Assembly: GCF_022458985.1 (NCBI RefSeq)
Contig: NC_061771.1
Span: forward strand, 33,856,117-33,920,116
Direction: 5' to 3'
From: Mugil cephalus
Taxonomy: Eukaryota; Chordata; Actinopteri; Mugiliformes; Mugilidae
DNA: 64,000 nt
Of the stretch, positions 48,501-60,909 are shown piece after piece. A program made the translations under genes and the position numbers. Below the pieces are notes generated by a model that worked only from the letters and a program-made list of their open reading frames with translations, made no database searches and was not told the origin of the DNA. Numbering within the stretch: the stretch's first letter is position 1; every line of letters starts with the position of its first letter.

Positions 48501-49232
48501 CTTTTATTCACAGTAAACCCATAGTAGACAAGGACACTGGGAGATCAGGAGAATCAGGAACAGGGATAAATCACATGACACAGATGAATTTAGTGAAAAC
48601 TTACAAATGATGACAAAAAAAGGGTTCCGGGACCTGTGGCGCATCATGAAAACTGTAGTTGTGTAATAAGTCCATATGTGTTAAAAAGTAATAATTTTCT
48701 CATCATAGTCATTTGAAGTATGATAGCATTTATCACCTAGTGTACTAAACATCCAATAATCAACATATTTTAAGATATTTGATTTGATTTAAACCAATGA
48801 TGAAACCAACTTAGACATTTCATTGTCAGCTTAACACTATACTTCGTCGTGAGTCTGTGTCTTTGTCATGTTTTGAGTTTCCTGTTTTATTTTGGAAAGT
48901 CACTTGACTTCCTGTCTGGTGTTCCTTCCTGTGTTTTCCTTGATTGCTTATTAGTTTCTCCTTGTGGCTCTGCCCTGATTAGTTTCACCTGTGTCTAGTC
49001 ATCCCTCTGCCCATAATGTACATATATGTATGTATATATTTGCACAGTTTTTTGTCATCCTTCCATTTATCCAGTTTTTATCCTGTTTTTCTTGCTTCAG
49101 CTCATTCTATCTTGCTTGTGGGCCCTATCATCTGCAAATCCTGACAGTAAAACTTTGACGTATGGCAGAAGTGTGCATGGCAAATCAAATCCCATCGAGA
49201 AATTAACCATTTTTTTCAATCATTAAAATGAC
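48501..49232. other. Region without a recognised gene
   Basis: AT-rich. The part at 48847-49070 (TCATGTTTTGAGTTTCCTGT, TAGTTTCACCTGTGTCTAGT) has the wording of a dispersed fish repeat that I cannot name. Confidence 0.4.
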
Positions 49233-49662
49233 CTGACCTGCAATACCTGTTGTTGAAACTAAAACCCAGGCTTGGTGATGACGGACTTAAAGACTGTGTC
49301 TCACCTCTTTTAATAAAACGCAACCAACCTTATTACTATGTAGGTACCAATATGCCTGAGAGCTTTTAAGATTGTTCATTGCATCACTTTCTTAACCAGA
49401 GTTAGATGCAGAGCGGAGATGCGTATGGATTATCCCAAAGATCACATGGCGTGTTAGCCAGAGTCCGCATCCACATCTCCGCTCTGCATCTAACTCTGGT
49501 TAAGAAAGTGAGGCAATGAACAATCTTAAAAGCTCTCAGGCATATTGGTACCTACATAGTAATAAGGTTGGTTGCGTTTTATTAAAAGAGGTGAGACACA
49601 GTCTTTAAGTCCGTCATCACCAAGCCTGGGTTTTAGTTTCAACAACAGGTATTGCAGGTCAG
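49233..49662. repeat. Near-perfect 189-bp inverted repeat around a 52-bp centre
   Basis: Left arm 49233-49421 and right arm 49474-49662 are reverse complements with one mismatch seen (gcatc versus gcctc near 49385) and no gaps. The centre (49422-49473), together with the inner 14 bases of the left arm, matches the Gypsy-type pol region at about 51225-51280 in opposite orientation. Confidence 0.92.
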
Positions 49663-50121
49663 TTTTCTTAACCAGAGTTAAGAAAGTAGCTAAAAATGCT
49701 ACTGTACGTAGCCACCCTAGCCCTCTTTATTAATAGGCAGCAGGATTGTAATGTTGGTGTTCTCACATGGTGTTTATGTCTCTAAAGCTCATACGCGCCA
49801 ATTCCTGTGTATACCAGAAGTCACGCCCATAATTCACACAAGGGCTCATGTATTAAAATAAAGCACTTTACCTTTAAACCCAGAACCATGACAGAACCAT
49901 CTCTGATATAATAGATTCATATTTTGATATTTACCCACTGTCTTTACAGCCTCGTCTGTAACTGCTGTTTTCACCAGAATAAGAACGGAATTAATGTCAA
50001 TGTTAATACACCTGGGTTACACCCTGCCCTCCTGAACTCATGCACGTCCCTGTGCACGCTAGACAGTTAAATGATAATGATTTGAGGGGTCAATGCAGGG
50101 GGTTGAACAGGTTCCTCACTA

Positions 50122-51710
50122 TCACTGATGGCATCCGCTCAAGCTGTGGAGATTCAAGGTTGTTTCATCTGCTTGTTCGGTCGGTGTGGCTTTGTCGTTG
50201 GGTAAGTACTCAGTATCACTTTGATGAAAATCAGGCTTAATGAGGATCAAAGGACCATCTGAAGTACTATTGAACATATCAGGTAAGTTGTCAATGTCAG
50301 GTTGTTTGTCAATATCAGGTAAGTTGTCAATATCTTGAGCATTTACAGGACTCTCAACAGGATGAATGCCTGGAGGTTTAGTATGCTGACTATTTGGGAC
50401 ATTGGTCATGGGTGGTTCAGTATGTACAGGACTCTCACTGACCATGGAGATAGGGGGACTTAAATAGACTGGAATGAGTACCTCATCTCCTTCATCTGAG
50501 GAATCCTCTTCCTCTACCAAAGGGTTTCCACTGCTTCCTGGCCTGCGTGACACTGGCTTTTGTACAGGCTCCCTGCTTTCCTCTGGATGCATCTGCCACA
50601 TGTCCTCACTTTCCCTTCCACATCCCTGACCATCTTTGGCCAATAGAACCTGGCCTTTACAAGGTCCAATGTATGGTCGATTCCCATGTGACCCATATGG
50701 TCGTGCTGGTAAGGACTATGTCACGGAGCTCAGCTGGGAGTACAAGCTGGTAAGTTGTCTGAGACCCCACTTGGCGTCTCCTGTACAGGATGTTGTTATG
50801 GAGCTCGAGACGGTTTAACTCTCGGAGGAGGAGTGGGAGGTCAGGGAGTTGGGTGCGCAGGGTGGGAGGTGGTGTGTCCCCATGTTCAACTTGGGCGATA
50901 ACATGCTTTATACACTGATCAGCTCTTTGCTTAGCTGCTAGCTCAGCTTCAGTGAGATGGGGGACGAAGACCTCCAAACTGTTCTTCTTGCCCATAGCTG
51001 TCAGGCACTGTGCTGGGAGACATGGCAAGAACCTCCACTAAAGCAACACCATCTGTACCTTCCTCTGTCTCATCATCAGGACTGACACTGTAGGAAAGCT
51101 GTCTCTCGCAGGTTGCTTTCACAACAGACTGATCGACCGCATTGATGTTGTTTGGATCAGAGAGGTGATCTTGAGTGAACTGTTGTATGCGTTCTCTCTC
51201 TTTTTGAGACTTTAGATCATCTGCTAACACGCCATGTGGTCTTTGGGATAATCCATCCGCATCTCCGCTCTGCCTTCCCAGACGATAGAGGAGTTTGAAA
51301 GAGAATGTGGACAGTGCTGCTAGCCACCTATAGCTGGTTGCATCAGGTTTTGCTGAGGTCATGATGTAAGTCAGCGGATTGTTATCCGTTACAACAGTGA
51401 AGTGGTTGCCATAAAGATAATCGCTGAACTTTTCGGTGACCGACCACTTCAGTGCCAAAAACTGGATAGCTGGAGGCTATGCCTCTACTGGCATAGCCTA
51501 TGACTCTGAGTTGGCTTTCTTGTTCCTGATATAATGCAGCACCGAGCCCGGTAGTACTGGCATCGGTGTGCAGTATATAGGGTTTCTTTGGGTCAGTGAA
51601 GGCCAGTACAGGGGCTGCAGTGAGACTTTGGATGACCCCCTCGAAGGCTTGCTGGAAAGCTGGCGTCCAGTGACCCCCAAAGGGCTCTCCCCATTATGAG
51701 TTATCCCCAT
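50122..51710 (-). mobile_element. Truncated Gypsy (Ty3-type) LTR retrotransposon pol
   Basis: Minus-strand frames, 5' to 3'. The end of the reverse transcriptase/RNase H connection lies at 51700-51500. RNase H-like sequence at 51458-51230 reads DYLYGNHFTVVTDNNPLTYI and ALSTFSFKLLYRLGRQSGDA, then DGLSQRP. The integrase zinc-binding part at 50700-50560 reads MGHMGIDHTLDLVKARFYWP followed by CGRCIQRK. Past this the integrase catalytic core is missing; the frame jumps to an acidic, Pro-rich tail (50530-50150). Frameshifts separate the pieces, and no LTRs were found. It is not functional. Confidence 0.85.
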
Positions 51711-52067
51711 TACATGTATATACTACTGTTCAAATGCACTGTATATAGTATTTTTATTCTGAAAGTCTTATTTACGTTGTACAGCTGTTCTATAATTTTG
51801 CATACATTTATATTTTTATGGTCATTCAAGTGCTGATTTTCTTTTCTTGCACCATTGAGCAAAGTGAGACATACCTGGCCAATAAAGCTGATTCCAATTC
51901 TGGTTTCTGAAAAATGGTAAGTTTCTATTATTCACTCAGTGGACTCCATAAATCAAACAGCAGGAACAGAAACACATCTATATGCTGAGTGAGTGAAACT
52001 GAACAACGGCTGCATCACTGTGAGGATGATGTGTGTATTTTAATCCTTGTTTCTGTTGAACATGTGG

Positions 52068-52073
52068 TTTATT
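52068..52073 (-). terminator. Polyadenylation signal of the NLR gene
   Basis: AATAAA on the minus strand 120 bases after the predicted NLR stop at 52193-52195. The hexamer is kept in the relic copy at 44546. Confidence 0.65.
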
Positions 52074-52078
52074 CTGCA

Positions 52079-52192
52079 GCATTTATCTGAGTCAGAGTCT
52101 CTCTACACACAAACTGCTGCTGCTTCAACCTCTGGATCATCAGGACACAGCTCATCCTCTCAGCTCACACACCGTCCTCTTCACAAACACCA
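52079..52192 (-). other. Probable 3' UTR of the NLR gene
   Basis: Lies between the Ser-Trp-Glu-stop exon and AATAAA. Part of it, with sequence inside the preceding intron, is duplicated at 44546-44715. Confidence 0.55.
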
Positions 52193-55100
52193 TCACTCCC
52201 AGCTGCGGAGAGAAGAAGGAAGAACAGAGGAGATAAATGAGTGTTTCCAGAGACTCCCCTCATCAGCTGTCAGTCAGTGATGCAGCTCATCTAGTATGTC
52301 TGGACTTCATACTAACTGTGTTTAGGACAATAATGTTGAATGTAGGACGGACTGACTACAACCCTCTACTGACCTCAGAGTCTCCAGTTTATAGTCTGGA
52401 CTCTTCTTAAAATCATGAAGTTGCTTCACTCCCCAATCCAGCCTGTTCTTACTCAGGTCCAGATGTTTCAGATGTGAGGGGTTGGACTTCAGAGCGGAGA
52501 CCAGACAATCACAGCTGAGGTCTGACAAACTGCTCCAAATTAATCTGAAAAAAGAATAAAGGTGAAGAAAAAAATCTAATCTTACATGTTTTGACAAACT
52601 TTGCATCTAAATACACTTATTTTGAACAAAATCACATTTACTTACAGAGGATCTTCTGGATGAATGAGTGAACTGACCTCAGAGTCTCCAGTTTACAGTC
52701 TGGACTCGACAGAAAACCACACAGCTGCTTAAATCCTGAATCCTTCAGACGGTTGTAACTCAGGTCCAGATGTTTCAGATGGGAGGGGTTGGACATCAGA
52801 GCTGGTCCCAGAAAACCACAGCTGATCTTTGACAAACTGCAGCTCCACAATCTGATTAAAGAATAAAAGATTTAGCTCAAATCTAACCAGACATGTGTGA
52901 CTGACTTTGTCCTTGTGCTACTGTGGATCTTCTTCATGTCTTCTACAGACAGTAATACGTGACAGTGTGAGGTGTGTGAAGTTGTGGCTCAGAGAGCTGA
53001 GTGCTGTGGAGCTGAGTGACTGATTGCTCTAAAACACAAGGTAGAGAACTTCACAGAGATATAATGGAGTTTTGTTGTGAAGGGCCTTGAAGGTGGGTAG
53101 AAGGGTCTTGTATTCAGTACAGGATTTGAGTGGAAGCCAGTGGAGCTTTTGAAGAACTGGAGTGATGTGGTCCATGGAAGGAGTTCGGGTGATGATACAT
53201 GCTGCACCAGTTGAAGTTTACGGAGACATTTGGAGGGTAGACCAAACTGAACAAAGTTACAGCAGTTGATTTTTGAGGTGAAGAGAATGGGGACAAGAAT
53301 GGTAGTGTTCTGCGATAGTGATGAACTAAGTTGTGTAAGTTGCGGTGGACCGAGTCATGTTGTGTGTTTCTAGAGATACAGTGCTGTTGAGGATGACACC
53401 CAGACTCTTAATAAGAGGGGAGGGAAGTACAGTGGCGTTATCAAACTTTAGTGAGAATGATTAACTTTTGCTGGATGGGACTTAGAACCATGAGGAGGAC
53501 TGGTTATGATACATTTGTTTATGCACAATGAGTCCAGCTCTTGGGTGAAGATGTTCAAGTTGGCAACCTTTAGCACTGTGTTGATGGAACTCGGTGTGTA
53601 CCACTGAGGTGAGTAAGTGAAGGAGACTGTGTAGACTTTTAGTGGAGCATAATTATTAACAGGCTGTGAACTGTTAAGGGTTAGCATGGTGTTGAAGAGT
53701 ATTACTACTTGATCAGCTGGGAAGGTCAACAGACGCAATTATGTGGGGTGAGGCCAGAGCAGCAAATCTAGATCTAATTTGTGTCCCTTGGAATGAGTGG
53801 GCAAATCTATGTTTTGCTGAAGTCCAAAGCTACCCAAACATGTTGTAAAGTGGTGTCTACATCAGTGGTGTTGTCTATAGGTATATTACAATCCTCAAAT
53901 AGTATTATGTGGTGAGAAAGAGAATTTGTGTGAAAAATATGATAAATTCATTGCAATGGCAAACATGGCAACCGCCATCATTTGGCTTATGAAGCTGAAG
54001 GCGACCAGCGATGGTAAATTAGTAGATGTTTAATAGCTGAAGTTGATGTTGGCGTCGTGTTTGATATTCTGATTAGTGGATCTGGTTAGGCTGGCCAATA
54101 TGCTGTGGTCAACTTCCTGAACAGCGATGGTCATATGTGACCCACAATGATAGATGGATACGAAGTTGCAGGGGGGTTTCTGTAGAGTGTTGGGTTACTG
54201 CTGTCAGTGGACAAAGTATGAAAGCCCACCTGATTTAACTTATATATAACCAAAACAGATTCCACCGAGACCACATTGATAAATATCTGTTAAGTTGGGT
54301 ACAGTACAGTGAAAGTTAAAGAGAGGGTTAATAAGATGAATTAGATTCAGTTGGTGATTAAACATATCATATATCTACAACAGTAACAGACAGTGAACTC
54401 ACTCCAGAGTCTCCAGTCTACAGTCTGGACTCTCCAGAAAACCACACAGCTGCTTTAATCCTGAATCCTTCAGGATGTTGTGACTCAGGTCCAGATGTTT
54501 TAGATGGGAGGGGTTTGACGTTAGAGCTGAGACCAGAGAATCACAGCTGATCTTTGACAAACTGCAGCTCCTTAAACTGAATAAAATATAACAGATGGCA
54601 ATAAAATGATAAAAAATTCATCATATGTGTTCAGGTTTTAAATATTCAGCTCAACATTACTGTGTCCTAACAGCCTTTAAGCTTCATTGACTTTAACAAC
54701 TAACAGTGGACATTTTCTACAGTTTCTGCTACAAACACTGGTCTTGAACTAAAGGACATTTACAGGAGGAATTTATGGAGGAAAGTTCTGGATGAACACG
54801 AATTAGATTCAGTTGGTGATTAAACATATCAGATCAAAAACAGTAACAGACAGTGAACTGACCACAGAGTCTCCAGTCTACAGTCTGGACTCTTCAGAAA
54901 ACCACACAGCTGCTTCACTCCTGAATCCTTCAGGTTGTTGTTAGTCAGGTCCAGATGTTTCAGATGGGAGGGGTTGGACTTCAGAGCTGACACCAGAGAA
55001 TCAAAGTTGTTTTTTGACAAACTGCAGCTCCACAATCTGAATATAGAATAAAACGTGTATATTAATGCTAATCAGACATGTTTGACTGACTTTGTCCTTC

Positions 55101-58100
55101 TGTTCATAATTCATTGACTAGAATCCACCAACATGTAACACCAAATGTTGAATCTTTTCAAGGATTCTCTGTGTTGACAGATGTCAAAGTTTCAGTGATG
55201 ACTTTTAGTCATAGATAAAATAGTTGATAGTTCTGAAACAGAGTGGGAATCATTCAGCAACAGAAACTCTGTTCTGGCTCTAATCCACCAACACTAGGAC
55301 TGGTCTCACCTGCCTTCTTTCTGCAGTCATTCCAACAGAGTCCTGTCTCTTCTCCAGCTTCTGTTTGAAATCCTCACACTGAGCCTGAACCCTGCTTTGT
55401 TGGGATGTTTGGGCCTGTGTTAGGCTGCTGTTCAGGACTCTGCTTTAATACACACCTCACCACAGCAGCTGTGTGGCTTGTCTCTGTAGCAGCCATGTCA
55501 GCTTCTGATCCATTAACATCATCACAGCTCCTAACTTGACCTTCATTCAGTTTTCCATTCATGTCTTTCTCTTCTTTCTCTGACCTGTCTCTCTCTCAGA
55601 CCCTCTACAGCCTGTTTTTATCTGCTATCATCAGATCTTCAACAGCCTCATTCACATCCTCACACACTCTACAGCCTCATCAGTCCTGACTTCATCTTCA
55701 CTGACTGATGGAGCACAACATGAACCTGTGGAGGCTCACGTCATCTCCCCGTCATGACTCCACTTCTGTCCCCTTTAAATGAACCCTGCTCAAGTCTTTC
55801 ACTTCTATTTGGAGCCACAAGGAAAAACTATTGTTCAGTCATTTGGTAAAAATTCTTCAGATCTGGAAATACTGAACATTTATCAACTAAAGAACATTCA
55901 ACACATTAGTCATCGATATGAATTGAATAAATAAATGAAACCTACAACAGCTCCAGTCAGTGAACTGACCTCAGAGTCTCCAGTTTACAGTTTGGACTCT
56001 CCAGTCCAGCAGACAGATGCTTCACTAATGAATCCTTCAGGTCATTGTCACTCAGGTCCAGATGTTTCAGATAGGAAGGGTTGGACTTCAGAGCTGAGGC
56101 CACAACTTCACAGTGAGTCTCTGAGAGTCCACATCTACTAAGTCTGTGATCATGAAACATACGAAAAATTCTTGTGAAATCGTGTCATTTCCATTCTAGA
56201 TCCAAACTGAATGAGTATGAAACAGAGTGAGGTGATCATCTCATCTTTTTGTGTCCACACTCTGTCAGTGTGATTTGATCCACACAGTCAGAATGAAGAC
56301 ATCTGGTTGATGAAAACATTTCTTCAGTTTGACTCCAGAACATTTAGAATGAGTTGAACTCAGTGAACAGTTCTAGTTGGAGAGATGATATCTCTTTACT
56401 ACCTACTACTGTCAGCTACGAAAGTTTTTCTTTAAGAGGTGAAAAAAGATAACCAACTCATAAATCTACATATTAATTTTCACAGCATTTTAGAAATCTT
56501 CTGAAAACAAGTCATTCAAGTAATGTAAAATGTTTAGGGTAAACCTAAGAACAATGACAATAATCCATATCATGTTTGAAGAACTAAACTACTAATCTCC
56601 TCTGATTGATTCTGTTAATGATCACATCAGGACTCACCGAGCCTTTCTGCAGTTCCTTACAGCTGGAATCAGTCTCCGTTGTCCCTCCATTGATGTGTTG
56701 AACTTCTCGAGGTGAAACTCATCCAGAACCTCCTCTGACATCTGCAGCATGTAGGCCAGAGCTGAGCAGTGGATCTCAGAGAGTTCCTTCTTTGATCTGT
56801 TCTTTGACTTCAGGAACTCTTGGATCTCCTGATGAACTGAGAGGTCGTTCATCTCCATCAGACAGTGGAAGATGTTGATGCTTCTGTCAGGAGAGATTTT
56901 ATTAGTGTTGATCTTCTTCAGGTTGTTGATGGTTCTCTGGATGATTTCTGGACTGTTCTCTGTCTGACCCAGCAGACCTCCTAAGAGTCTCTGGTTGGAC
57001 TCCAGAGAGAGGCCATGAAGGAAGCGAACAAACAGGTCCAGGTGACCATTTTTACTGAGGAGGGATTTCTTCATGGCTCCAAACAGGAAGTCATCCAGAG
57101 ATTTAGTGGAATACCAGAGGTCCTTCCTCTGTGGCACCTTTGTCTTGTTGGTGTAACAGTGGAACATGTAGACTGCCGCCAGAAACTCCTGAACGCTCAG
57201 ATGAACAAAGCAGTAGACTGATTTCTGGAAGATCACACTCTCTCTTTTGAAGATCTCTGTACAAACTCCTGAGTACACTGAGGCCTCTGTCACATCCAGA
57301 TCACAGCGCTCCAGGTCTTCTTGGTAGAACATGATGTTTCCTTCCTCCAGATGTTCAAACGCCAGCCTCCCCAGCTTGAGAAGAACTTCCCTGTCAGCCT
57401 CCATCAGCTCCTGTGGACTCGTCTCATGTCCCTCATGGTATTTGTTCTTCTTCCTCTTTGTCTGAACCATCACAAAGTGTGAGTACATATTAGTCAGGGT
57501 CTTGGGCAGCTCTCCTCTCTGCTCTGTAGTTAACATGTGCTCCAGAACTGTAGCAGTGATCCAGCAGAAGACTGGGACTCCACACAGGATGTGGAGGCTC
57601 CTGGAGGTCTTGATGTGGGAGATGATTCTGTTGGACAGCTCTTCATTACCGAACCTCCTCCTGAAGTACTCCTCCTTCTGGGCGTCAGTGAAGCCTCGTA
57701 CTTCTGTTACCCTGTCAACACTTGTAGGAGGGATCTGATTGGCTGCTGCAGGTCTGGAAGTGATCCAGACCAGAGCAGAGGGAAGCAGCTTCCCCTTGAT
57801 GAGGTTTGTCAGCAGCACGTTGACTGATACCTTCTGTGTGACATCAGACACAACCTCACTGTTGTTGAACTTCAGTGAAAGTCTGCTTTCATCCAGGCCG
57901 TCAAAGATGAACAAAGGTTTCCAGACAGCCAGCTGCTCTGCTGTGACCTTCTGTAATGTTGGATGGAAAACATGGAGCAGCCTGAGAAGACTGTACTGCT
58001 CATCTTTGATCAAGTTCAGCTCCCTGAACGAAAGCACAATCACCACACTGACATCTTGGTTTTCCAAACCCTCTGCCCAATCCAGAGTGAACTTCTGCAC

Positions 58101-59950
58101 TGAGAAAGTTTTTCCAACACCAGCCACGCCGTAGGTCAGAACCACTCTGATGTGTCTCTGTTGGTCAGGTAAGGCTTTAAAGATGTCCTGGCACCTGATT
58201 GGAGTGTCATGGAGGGCCTTCATCTTGGAAGCTGTCTCAAGCTGCTTCACCTCATGTTGGGTATTAACCTCTTCACTCTGTCCCTCTGTGATGTAGAGCT
58301 CAGTGTAGATCCTATTGAGGAGGGTTTCTCTTCCTCTCACATCAGTTCCTTCAGTCACACGTTCACATCTCCTCTTCAGACTGATCTTATGTTTATCTAA
58401 AACAGCTGAAAATAAGAACAAACATGAGACAAAATGAATTCACAAATAAACAAAACTTGTCTCTCGATGAGCTCTAAAGAGTGTTCTCTTGTTACAGTGA
58501 AATATTTTTGAAGCAAAATTAGTGTTTGACAGCAGAAGCAGCAAGATGAGCTCATCTGCAGATCTTCATCTAACAGCTCACTGTTGTTGTTCCTTCTCTG
58601 AAAATTGAGGGACCAAAAACTTTGACTGTTTTACAATAAAAGTACTGACCCGTCTCAGCATTCTTTTAATTTCTTTACTCATAATTAACAAAACTCACTA
58701 ACGAGAGGAATGTAGTTTATACAATATGATAGCGATATGCGTGAAGTTTTGAAGCTGGTCAAACTGCTGCTACTCGTCAGCTGCTATCATCACAGTAACA
58801 AATACAATTAAGTTCATTCTGAATGATATTTATAATGATCCCCCGTTCTGTAGAACTCAACAGGTTTCCAGAAAAGAGTCCATCAGTAGACAGATGTACA
58901 GTCTTACTTGTTCTGGGTCTTTGTCCACACTGGGGACAGGAGGAGTGTCCTGATGAAGCAGACTGGTCCCAGTATGAGGTGATGCACTGTCTGCAGAACC
59001 AGTGTCCACAGCTGCTAGAGACTGGATCCTTCAGGACGTCCTGACACAAAGCACAGCAGGACGGCTGCTCCTCCACAGAAACATGACTCCTCTTCCTCTC
59101 TCTGCCAACACATTTCTTCATCACTAACATCATTTACACATTGTTGGTGAAACATATCAACATTTGACATCAGAAGCTCAGATGCTCACAGAGAACAGGA
59201 ACAGTTTGAATTGACTTCCTTAGGGTTCAACTCTCCTGTTTTCATCAACACCAATGAACTGCTTTTCCTATCTGTCTGTCTTATTAAACACTGAGTGATC
59301 TACCTCCTTTGCTGTTAATACAAACTCAACACTTCCTGCAGAGACTTGACAGTAAAAGCCTTCCATCAAAGAGAGCTGGTTCTGTCCTTCACTGTTTCAT
59401 CTTGAGTTAGTTCAGTCTGAACTGAGCTTAGAAGAGTCTAACAAGTGTTAGTGATAGTGAACGGGACTGATAGGGAGGACTGATCAGATAAAGATCACAC
59501 TCTAACTATACTGGCTAGTTGCTACACACTGACTATGGGAGGAGGAGAAAACTGTAGCTCAGTCCATCCACTAGTAGCCAGCTGGAAATCTGTACACACT
59601 TCAACATTAGGACAAATATATCTGAATATTGATGACATTCTGAAATGGAGGTTCTCAGGTGTTTTACTACAGAAATACCATCAGTACTTCCTGGTTCTAA
59701 AATCTTAAATCTTACCTACCTGCACTAAATCATCTGCATCATGACTATAAATCTTTCAGCAGAACATTTCTGCTTCATCCTAAAATCATCATCTTCCATC
59801 GGGCCAGTTTACAGTAGAAACATTCTCTTACTTTGTGTCTGAGGGTCCAGGTTTTGCTTTGAAGTTTCGGGGTTGTCTTCTCGGCCTGTCACTCTTCATA
59901 GACAGATAGCTGGATACTCTAGACTCTACTCCATCCTCCCGTTCCTCCAT
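52193..59950 (-). CDS. Fish-type NLR immune receptor: RING, FISNA-NACHT, five LRR exons (NLRC3/NLRP12-like)
   Basis: Cytosolic pattern-recognition receptor of the large teleost NLR-C family; the ligand is unknown. Exons: 59970-59832 (ATG at 59950), 59101-58908, 58405-56638, 56143-55970, 55036-54863, 54576-54403, 52851-52678, 52544-52374, 52202-52193. All junctions phase, giving 985 residues from this ATG. The first exon ends in the family repeat LSMKSD...KPGPSDTK. The second is a complete C3HC4 RING ([19 protein letters not shown]). The 1.8-kb exon holds FISNA and NACHT with Walker A (GVAGVGKT), Walker B ([10 protein letters not shown]) and WITSRP. Four LRR exons are 174 bases and the last is 171. 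The final exon adds only Ser-Trp-Glu. No B30.2 domain is seen. An additional in-phase upstream exon exists at 60909-60806, so the true start may be further upstream. No disabling change seen. Confidence 0.88.
53040..53740. repeat. Retroelement-like sequence inside an NLR intron
   Basis: The intron between LRR exons 3 and 4 (52852-54402) contains phrases common to fish genomes: TGGAAGCCAGTGGAGCTTTT, GTGATGTGGTCCATGG, GAAGTTTACGGAGACATTTG. I read it as a non-LTR fragment on the basis of wording only. The 97-codon minus frame at 53738 has no family signature. Confidence 0.4.
55300..55610 (-). other. Unrecognised exon-like open frame in an NLR intron
   Basis: Between the first and second LRR exons the minus strand has a 62-codon ATG frame (55562-55374) without repeats. 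A shifted frame beyond it reads [17 protein letters not shown] and meets CAG|GTGAG. The intron is otherwise ordinary. I do not recognise the family; it may be a captured or decayed exon. Confidence 0.3.
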
Positions 59951-60805
59951 CTTCTTCACTTTTGTCAAGTCTGAGAGTAAAACCAGTAACACTCAGTGAG
60001 TTTATATCAACTTTAGATAGAGTCAGTTTTCTCCATTCTGACGATTTTGTTATGAAATCACAAACCTTTTTAAACCACTCTGATGAAATCTATGAGCTCA
60101 TATTATTTTCTCCAAGACAGAATGAAACTGTCTGAGGTAAAAGGACAGAGTTTCTCTCCAGTTTTCACTAAGCATCATTCAGTGTCTCTGCTTCTTTTTC
60201 ACCCTGTGAACATTGCTCCATTGTTGTCTATATAGATTCTTTATTCCTGGTTATTGTGTCTCTGCAAACAGTCCAGGCTGTGAACCAGTAAAGTAACCAG
60301 TAAGTTGTGTCCCTTTCGAAAAAAAGAAACTGTGACTTCTGATCTGTTACGCTGATGTCTGTCATGTAATCTGAACTGAGACTTGTCACGACATGCAACA
60401 AAACTGGTCCAACCTGCTCTGCTCTGTTTAGTTCAGCTACATTTCTTTGTGTCAAGGACACATGGGAGATGGAGTAAATGCCAACAAAATATTTATACTT
60501 TTCCTTTCCAGTGAAGTAATAAATATATGTTTATGTTAGAGTGGGTTCAGAAAACCACAGGAACATATTTTAATGACTAAAGATTTAAAGAGTTTTGGCT
60601 AGAGACTTTTGGAATAGAGTTCATCGTAAAAAACCTGAAGGACCCACTGTAATGTATAAAAGGAAACTAGTCCAAATGTTGTTGAAGATCATTCCACATT
60701 AAACAGATGAGCTCAGTGTCATTGACCTGATGTGACAGTAGAAACAGGAAGCTGCAGGTCCTCAACACTAAACACCATTACAGATGTTTGTAGCAGTTCT
60801 CTTAC

Positions 60806-60909
60806 CTTGTGTCTGAGTCTGGAGGATGAAGTCTGGACTCTTCATAGACAGACATCGGGATCCTGGAGACTCTGCTCTGTCCTTCTTGTCCTCCTCTAAT
60901 GGAGTCAGT
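60806..60909 (-). CDS. Upstream N-terminal repeat exon of the NLR gene
   Basis: Acceptor CTGTCAG|A and donor AAG|GTAAG bound a 104-base exon reading LTPLEEDKKDRAESPGSRCL then SMKSPDFILQTQTQ. It matches the same N-terminal repeat that the 59970-59832 exon carries ([13 protein letters not shown]). Its 1-base overhang joins in phase to the next exon ([16 protein letters not shown]). It needs a preceding exon ending with two bases of a codon, which I could not find. A possible 5' UTR exon ends at 61102 (GAGACAGG|GTGAGC), but its ATG at 61111 would stop after four codons. Confidence 0.6.

Noticed and set aside
57015-58400. Plus-strand frames of 60-131 codons
   Set aside because: Shadows of the NACHT exon on the minus strand.
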